The position numbers and the translations under genes were made by a program. Below are positions 6,822-10,151 of a DNA stretch of 10,151 nt, one piece after another. The first letter of the stretch is position 1; every line of letters begins with the position of its first letter. A model generated the notes under the pieces. The model was not told the DNA's origin. It saw only the letters and a list, made by a program, of their open reading frames with translations, and did no database searches. The stretch comes from Mariprofundales bacterium (GTDB taxonomy: Bacteria > Pseudomonadota > Zetaproteobacteria > Mariprofundales > S012-25): the NCBI GenBank assembly GCA_015487905.1, contig WFOX01000087.1, positions 1 through 10,151 of the forward strand, in the 5' to 3' direction.

Positions 6822-7376
6822 ATGTCGCTTCCGAAGCTTGTGATTCTGGATCGCGACGGCGTGATCAACTTTGACACGCCGCAATACATCCTTCGCCCTG
6901 AGGATCTTGTGCCGATTCCGGGTTCGCTTGCCGCAATCGCTGCGCTTACGCAAAGGGGCGTGCGCGTGGCGATCGCAAGCAATCAATCCGCGGTAGGAAG
7001 GGGATGGATTTCCGAAGAGCAGCTTGAGCGCATCCATGCGCGGCTGCTTGCGCTCGTGAAAGAAGCAGGCGGCCACATTGACGATTGGGCCTATTGTGTG
7101 CATGCGCCTCAGGAAGGATGCGCTTGCCGCAAGCCAAAGCCGGGGCTCATTCAAACATTGCTTGCGCGCGCAAACGTCGCTCCGAAAGACGCGCTGATCG
7201 TTGGCGATTCCGCCCGAGACATAGAGGCCGCCGCCGCAGCAGGCGTGCGCGGCGTGCTGGTGGCCACAGGCTACAAAGATGCGGCCTATGAGTGGCGCAA
7301 GGCACGCGCAGCCCAACCCGCGGTTCCGCTCTACATCAATCTGCGCGCCTTCGTGGAACATCTTCTTTCCTCATGA
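6822..7376 (+). CDS. gmhB: D-glycero-D-manno-heptose 1,7-bisphosphate 7-phosphatase
   Basis: HAD-family phosphatase that removes the C7 phosphate from heptose bisphosphate in the ADP-heptose pathway, feeding the LPS inner core in the cytoplasm. The 184-aa product shows HAD motif I LDRDGVIN with D10 and D12, IASNQS at 51-56 (motif II), the GmhB zinc loop C92-x-H94-x5-C100-x-C102 followed by RKPKPG, and motif IV VGDSARD with D129. The zinc loop separates GmhB from the related histidinol-phosphatase domain only partly, but the stand-alone size and envelope context favour GmhB. Start at 6822 gives the usual short N terminus (MSLPKLVILD). An ATG at 6801 would add seven residues but lies inside a palindrome without a Shine-Dalgarno; support for 6822 is also only a weak AGG. 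The stop overlaps plsC by ATGA, as in the gmhB-plsC pairs of beta- and gammaproteobacteria. Confidence 0.88.
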   Translation: MSLPKLVILDRDGVINFDTPQYILRPEDLVPIPGSLAAIAALTQRGVRVAIASNQSAVGRGWISEEQLERIHARLLALVKEAGGHIDDWAYCVHAPQEGCACRKPKPGLIQTLLARANVAPKDALIVGDSARDIEAAAAAGVRGVLVATGYKDAAYEWRKARAAQPAVPLYINLRAFVEHLLSS

Positions 7377-8101
7377 TTCTTTTCCGCAGCGTGATATTTT
7401 CCGCCGCATTCGCATGTTGGACTGGGCTTTGTTCGTTTGGATTTCTTCTTCTGCGCTCGTTGGGTTGGAGGTGGAGTTGGCCTTTGGCCCGGCTTTGGAG
7501 CCGCGGCACCATCGCCCTTTTGCGCGCAATCGTGGGTGCGAAGGTGGAGATCCGCGGACAAGATCGGCTTCCCTCCACGCCTTGTGTCGTGCTTGCCAAG
7601 CATCAGTCCGCCTTGGAAACGATTGTGATGCCGCTTCTTGGCCCCCCTTTCGTGTGGGTGCTCAAACGCGAGCTTCTTTGGATCCCGCTCTTCGGCTGGG
7701 CGCTCTGGGCGGCGGACGCGATCGCCATCAATCGCAAGCATCCCCGCAAGGCCCTTGCCCAAGTGATCCGCAAGGGGAAAGAGTTTCTTCGCAAGGGAAG
7801 ATGGGTCGTAATCTTCCCGGAAGGCACGCGCGTGCCGGTGGGAAAGGAAGGTCGCTACCAGGCAAGTGGGGTGTTGCTTGCGCGCGAAGCAAGAGTGCCG
7901 ATCGTGTTGGTGGCGGTGGCCACAGGGCACATCTGGCCAAGAGGTGGCTTGCGCAAGTATCCGGGCCGTGCATTGATAGAGGTGATCGGAGAGATTCCCA
8001 AAGAGCGTGTCCTAAGTGAGAAAAAGGAAGCGCTTCTTGCCGAGATTAAGCAGCGCATTGAAAAGGCCACGCGTGCGTTGGAGCGCGAGGCGCAAGGCTA
8101 A
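7373..8101 (+). CDS. plsC: Lysophospholipid acyltransferase (1-acyl-sn-glycerol-3-phosphate acyltransferase family)
   Basis: Membrane-bound acyltransferase expected to acylate lysophosphatidic acid at sn-2 to give phosphatidic acid. The 242-aa product has an N-terminal hydrophobic segment (about 7-30) and the family blocks in order: block I KHQSALE with H77 and E82, block II around AINRKHPRKA at 118-127, block III FPEGTR at 148-153, and block IV VPIVLVAV at 175-182. Block I is H-x4-E instead of the classical H-x4-D; I recall KHQS-x-x-E in betaproteobacterial members, so this looks like a sublineage form, not a broken enzyme. The ATG at 7373 overlaps the gmhB stop, implying translational coupling; the frame extends further upstream but only inside gmhB. 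Another lysolipid substrate cannot be excluded. The 65 bp before the next gene contain no terminator or other element I can identify. Confidence 0.85.
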   Translation: MILFRSVIFSAAFACWTGLCSFGFLLLRSLGWRWSWPLARLWSRGTIALLRAIVGAKVEIRGQDRLPSTPCVVLAKHQSALETIVMPLLGPPFVWVLKRELLWIPLFGWALWAADAIAINRKHPRKALAQVIRKGKEFLRKGRWVVIFPEGTRVPVGKEGRYQASGVLLAREARVPIVLVAVATGHIWPRGGLRKYPGRALIEVIGEIPKERVLSEKKEALLAEIKQRIEKATRALEREAQG

Positions 8102-8166
8102 AGGCTTGCGGGAGAAGGTTTTCGTTTGCATCCTTGCGCGTTCCAGATCTTGCAAGGAGGAGTGAA

Positions 8167-9039
8167 ATGTCCGCCAAGCATCCGGTGATTGCGATTACGG
8201 GGTCTTCGGGAGCAGGCACCAGCACGACGAAAACGGCGCTTGAACACATCTTCCGCAGAGAAGGTATTCGCGCAGCCTTCGTGGAAGGCGATTGTTTCCA
8301 CAAATACGATCGCTACGAGTTTCGGGAAAAAGCAAAGGAATACGCAGCGCAAGGAAAGCGTTTGTCTCATTTTTCCCCCGATGCGAACCTGTTTGATAAG
8401 CTCGTTGAACTTTTCAAAAGCTATGGGGAGAAAGGGCGCGGGTTGGCGCGGCATTATGTTCATGACGAAGAAGAAGCCAAGCGCTATGGCGTGGAGCCAG
8501 GCCGCTTTACGGAATGGGAAGAGGTCGGCGAAGGCACGGACTTGTTGGTTTACGAGGGGCTGCACGGTTGCATTGAGGAAGCGCGTCCGTATGTGGATCT
8601 CGCCATCGGCATCACGCCGGTCGTGAATCTGGAATGGATTCAGAAGATCCACCGCGACACGAACCTGCGCGGTTATTCCACCGAGGCCGTCGTGGAAAAC
8701 ATCTTGCTGCGCATGCACGACTATGTGCACTACATCACGCCTCAGTTTTCCATTACGGACATCAACTTCCAGCGCGTGCCGCTTGTGGATACCTCCAATC
8801 CTTTCATCGCCCGGGATGTGCCCACGCCGGATGAATCGCTTGTCGTCATCCGTTTCCGCGAGCCGAAGAAATGGGAGGTGGATTTCCCCTACCTGCTTGC
8901 GATGCTCAAGGACTCATTCATGTCGCGTCCGAACACGATCGTGGTGCCGGGCGGCAAGATGATCCTTGCCATGGAGCTTATTCTCACGCCGATCATCCGC
9001 AGCTTGATTGCGCGTGCAAAAGAGATGCGCGGCGAGTAG
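8167..9039 (+). CDS. prk: Phosphoribulokinase, class I (bacterial type)
   Basis: Phosphorylates ribulose 5-phosphate with ATP to ribulose 1,5-bisphosphate, the RuBisCO substrate of the Calvin-Benson-Bassham cycle. The 290-aa product matches class I enzymes in length. It shows the P-loop GSSGAGTST at 12-20, EGDCFHKYDR at 40-49 with D42, H45 and R49 (the same numbers as catalytic and substrate residues in the Rhodobacter enzyme), YEGLHG at 129-134 with E130, NLEWIQKIHRD at 154-164, DYVHYITPQFS at 185-195, INFQRVPLVDTSNPF at 199-213, and VPGGKMILAMELI at 260-272. Wording such as IFRREGI and YVH-x-I-x-PQFS-x-TDINFQRVP is closer to autotroph CbbP than to E. coli PrkB. ATG 8167 follows AAGGAGG (8154-8160) by 6 nt. 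It may be co-transcribed with gmhB-plsC or have its own promoter; it ends in a strong terminator. No other Calvin-cycle gene is in the window. Confidence 0.95.
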   Translation: MSAKHPVIAITGSSGAGTSTTKTALEHIFRREGIRAAFVEGDCFHKYDRYEFREKAKEYAAQGKRLSHFSPDANLFDKLVELFKSYGEKGRGLARHYVHDEEEAKRYGVEPGRFTEWEEVGEGTDLLVYEGLHGCIEEARPYVDLAIGITPVVNLEWIQKIHRDTNLRGYSTEAVVENILLRMHDYVHYITPQFSITDINFQRVPLVDTSNPFIARDVPTPDESLVVIRFREPKKWEVDFPYLLAMLKDSFMSRPNTIVVPGGKMILAMELILTPIIRSLIARAKEMRGE

Positions 9040-9055
9040 GCGGAACTTGTTCGTG

Positions 9056-9090
9056 CGCGGACGCGCTTGGGCGCGTCCGCGTTTTCTTTT
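9056..9090 (+). terminator. Strong intrinsic terminator after phosphoribulokinase
   Basis: An 11-bp perfect GC-rich stem, CGCGGACGCGC (9056-9066) with GCGCGTCCGCG (9071-9081), has a 4-nt TTGG loop and is followed by TTTTCTTTT (9082-9090). It starts 16 bp after the prk stop and separates prk from mnmG. Confidence 0.93.
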
Positions 9091-9112
9091 ATCCTTATGG
9101 CGATGCGCGCAA

Positions 9113-9128
9113 GGTTTCATGTGAAACA
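9113..9128. promoter_or_regulatory. parS: parS-like ParB/Spo0J binding site across the mnmG start
   Basis: GGTTTCATGTGAAACA matches the widely conserved parS sequence TGTTTCACGTGAAACA at 14 of 16 positions. Differences are at position 1 (G for T) and position 8 (T for C, one of the two central bases). The arms GTTTCA and TGAAAC are intact and symmetric. Chromosomal parS sites cluster near oriC, and in many proteobacteria mnmG is followed by rsmG, parA and parB, so the location fits. The site also spans the end of the Shine-Dalgarno and the probable GTG start of mnmG. Confidence 0.65.
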
Positions 9129-10151
9129 TCCCAAGCCTGTGGATGTGATCGTCGTCGGCGCAGGCCATGCGGGTTGCGAGGCTGCGCATGCGGCCGCGCG
9201 CCGCGGCGCGCGCGTGCGCTTGATCACCCAAAGCTTGGACACCATTGCAAAGATGTCCTGCAACCCCGCCATCGGCGGCGTAGGCAAGGGGCACCTCGTG
9301 CGCGAAGTGGATGCGATGGGCGGCGTCATGGGTATCGTCGCCGATCGCGCCGCGCTGCACTATCGCACCTTGAACCGCCGCAAAGGCCCGGCCGTGCAGG
9401 CCACGCGCGCCCAATGCGATCGTAGGCTCTACCACATGCACATGCGCGCCTTGCTGGATCAGCATCCCCGCATTGAGCTCTATCAAGGGGAGGTTGCTTC
9501 GCTTGTGCTGGACGGCCAAGGGCGTGCCGCAGGTGTCGTGGATGCCACAGGCGTGTTGCATGAGGCGCGCGCCGTCGTCATCACGACCGGCACTTTTTTG
9601 GATGGCGTGATCCATCTAGGCGAGCGCACGATTCCAGCAGGGCGCGCAGGGGAGCCGCCGGCTAAGTCGCTTGCAGAAGACCTCTATCGTCATGCGTTTC
9701 GGCTCGGCCGTTTGAAGACGGGCACACCACCGCGGCTGGACGGGCGCACGATCCGCTGGGATGTGTTGGAAACGCATCCTGGTGAAACGGACGCCTTTCC
9801 GTTTTCGGAGCTTCACGAGCAGGTATTGCAAGACCAAATCGCCTGCGCCATTGCGCGCACGACTGAGCGCACGCACGAGATCATCCGCCGCAACCTGCAT
9901 CGCTCGGCTATGTATAGTGGAAGGATCCAAGCGCGCGGGCCACGCTATTGCCCGAGCATTGAGGACAAGGTCGTGCGCTTCGCTGATCGGCCAAGCCATC
10001 AGGTGTTTTTGGAGCCGGAAGGAAGGGATCATGCCGAGGTGTATCCCAATGGGCTTTCCACTTCGCTGCCGATTGAGGTGCAATGGGAGTTCATCCGCTC
10101 CATCCCGGGGCTTGAGGATGCGCGCATCATTCGGCCTGGTTATGCGATTGA
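9121..10151 (+). CDS. mnmG: tRNA uridine-5-carboxymethylaminomethyl modification enzyme MnmG (5' part)
   Basis: FAD-dependent partner of MnmE that installs the carboxymethylaminomethyl-type group on the wobble uridine of certain tRNAs. The frame is open to the window end, giving 343 codons of about 630. Seen are the FAD dinucleotide motif GAGHAG at 13-18, SCNPAIGGVGKGHLVREVDA with C47, KGPAVQATRAQ, GTFLDG, GRLKTGTPPRLDGRT, GPRYCPSIEDKVVRFADR with C277, HQVFLEPEG, and VYPNGLSTSLP. I prefer the GTG at 9121: AAGG at 9111-9114 lies 6 nt upstream, the N terminus MKHPKPVDVIVVG aligns residue for residue with E. coli MFYPDPFDVIIIG, and the two catalytic cysteines then carry the E. coli numbers 47 and 277. 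ATGs at 9097 and 9103 would add eight or six residues, and that at 9097 directly follows the terminator T-run without a Shine-Dalgarno. A parS-like site overlaps the start. Confidence 0.95.
   Translation, partial: MKHPKPVDVIVVGAGHAGCEAAHAAARRGARVRLITQSLDTIAKMSCNPAIGGVGKGHLVREVDAMGGVMGIVADRAALHYRTLNRRKGPAVQATRAQCDRRLYHMHMRALLDQHPRIELYQGEVASLVLDGQGRAAGVVDATGVLHEARAVVITTGTFLDGVIHLGERTIPAGRAGEPPAKSLAEDLYRHAFRLGRLKTGTPPRLDGRTIRWDVLETHPGETDAFPFSELHEQVLQDQIACAIARTTERTHEIIRRNLHRSAMYSGRIQARGPRYCPSIEDKVVRFADRPSHQVFLEPEGRDHAEVYPNGLSTSLPIEVQWEFIRSIPGLEDARIIRPGYAI

Noticed and set aside
8098..8730. 210-codon minus-strand open frame
   Set aside because: Antisense to the phosphoribulokinase gene, which is unmistakable; no domain seen.
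9616..10083. 155-codon minus-strand open frame
   Set aside because: Antisense to mnmG; no Shine-Dalgarno or recognisable protein family.

Overview
The window is the replication-origin neighbourhood of a Gram-negative bacterial chromosome, most likely a proteobacterium. Evidence: the co-oriented block dnaA-dnaN-recF-gyrB; a GyrB carrying the long TOPRIM insertion of Gram-negative gyrases; GmhB, an enzyme of LPS heptose synthesis; and a class I (proteobacterial) phosphoribulokinase. The phosphoribulokinase suggests a Calvin-cycle autotroph, but no RuBisCO gene is visible. The sequence is GC-rich and packed with GCGC words. I cannot name the genus.

Left arm, minus strand (1-6048): dnaA, a 202-bp gap, then dnaN, recF and gyrB overlapping by 4 bp at each junction (TTGA between dnaN and recF, ATGA between recF and gyrB). 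This suggests one translationally coupled transcript. The dnaA-dnaN gap holds one perfect DnaA box and a same-orientation array of degenerate boxes. It is the best oriC candidate here.

Divergent gap (6049-6153): the dnaA leader, and a sigma70-like promoter plus strong Shine-Dalgarno for a five-helix membrane protein resembling the N-terminal membrane domain of urate hydroxylase PuuD. That gene ends in a clean intrinsic terminator.

Right arm, plus strand (6154-10151): the PuuD-like protein; gmhB and plsC overlapping by ATGA (envelope: LPS heptose and phospholipid acylation); phosphoribulokinase; a second strong terminator; then mnmG (tRNA wobble-uridine modification), cut by the window end. 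A 14/16 match to the ParB-binding site parS lies across the probable GTG start codon of mnmG, about 4.5 kb from the oriC candidate. Replication initiation and chromosome segregation signals thus sit together, and genes on both sides point away from the dnaA region, as expected near an origin.

Most of the window is conserved housekeeping sequence. I see no insertion sequence, CRISPR array, tRNA, rRNA or defence system. The points most worth following are the parS/mnmG start overlap, the DnaA recognition-helix substitution (Asp to His in the signature), the TGCACA-biased box array, and the membrane protein of unknown role beside dnaA.
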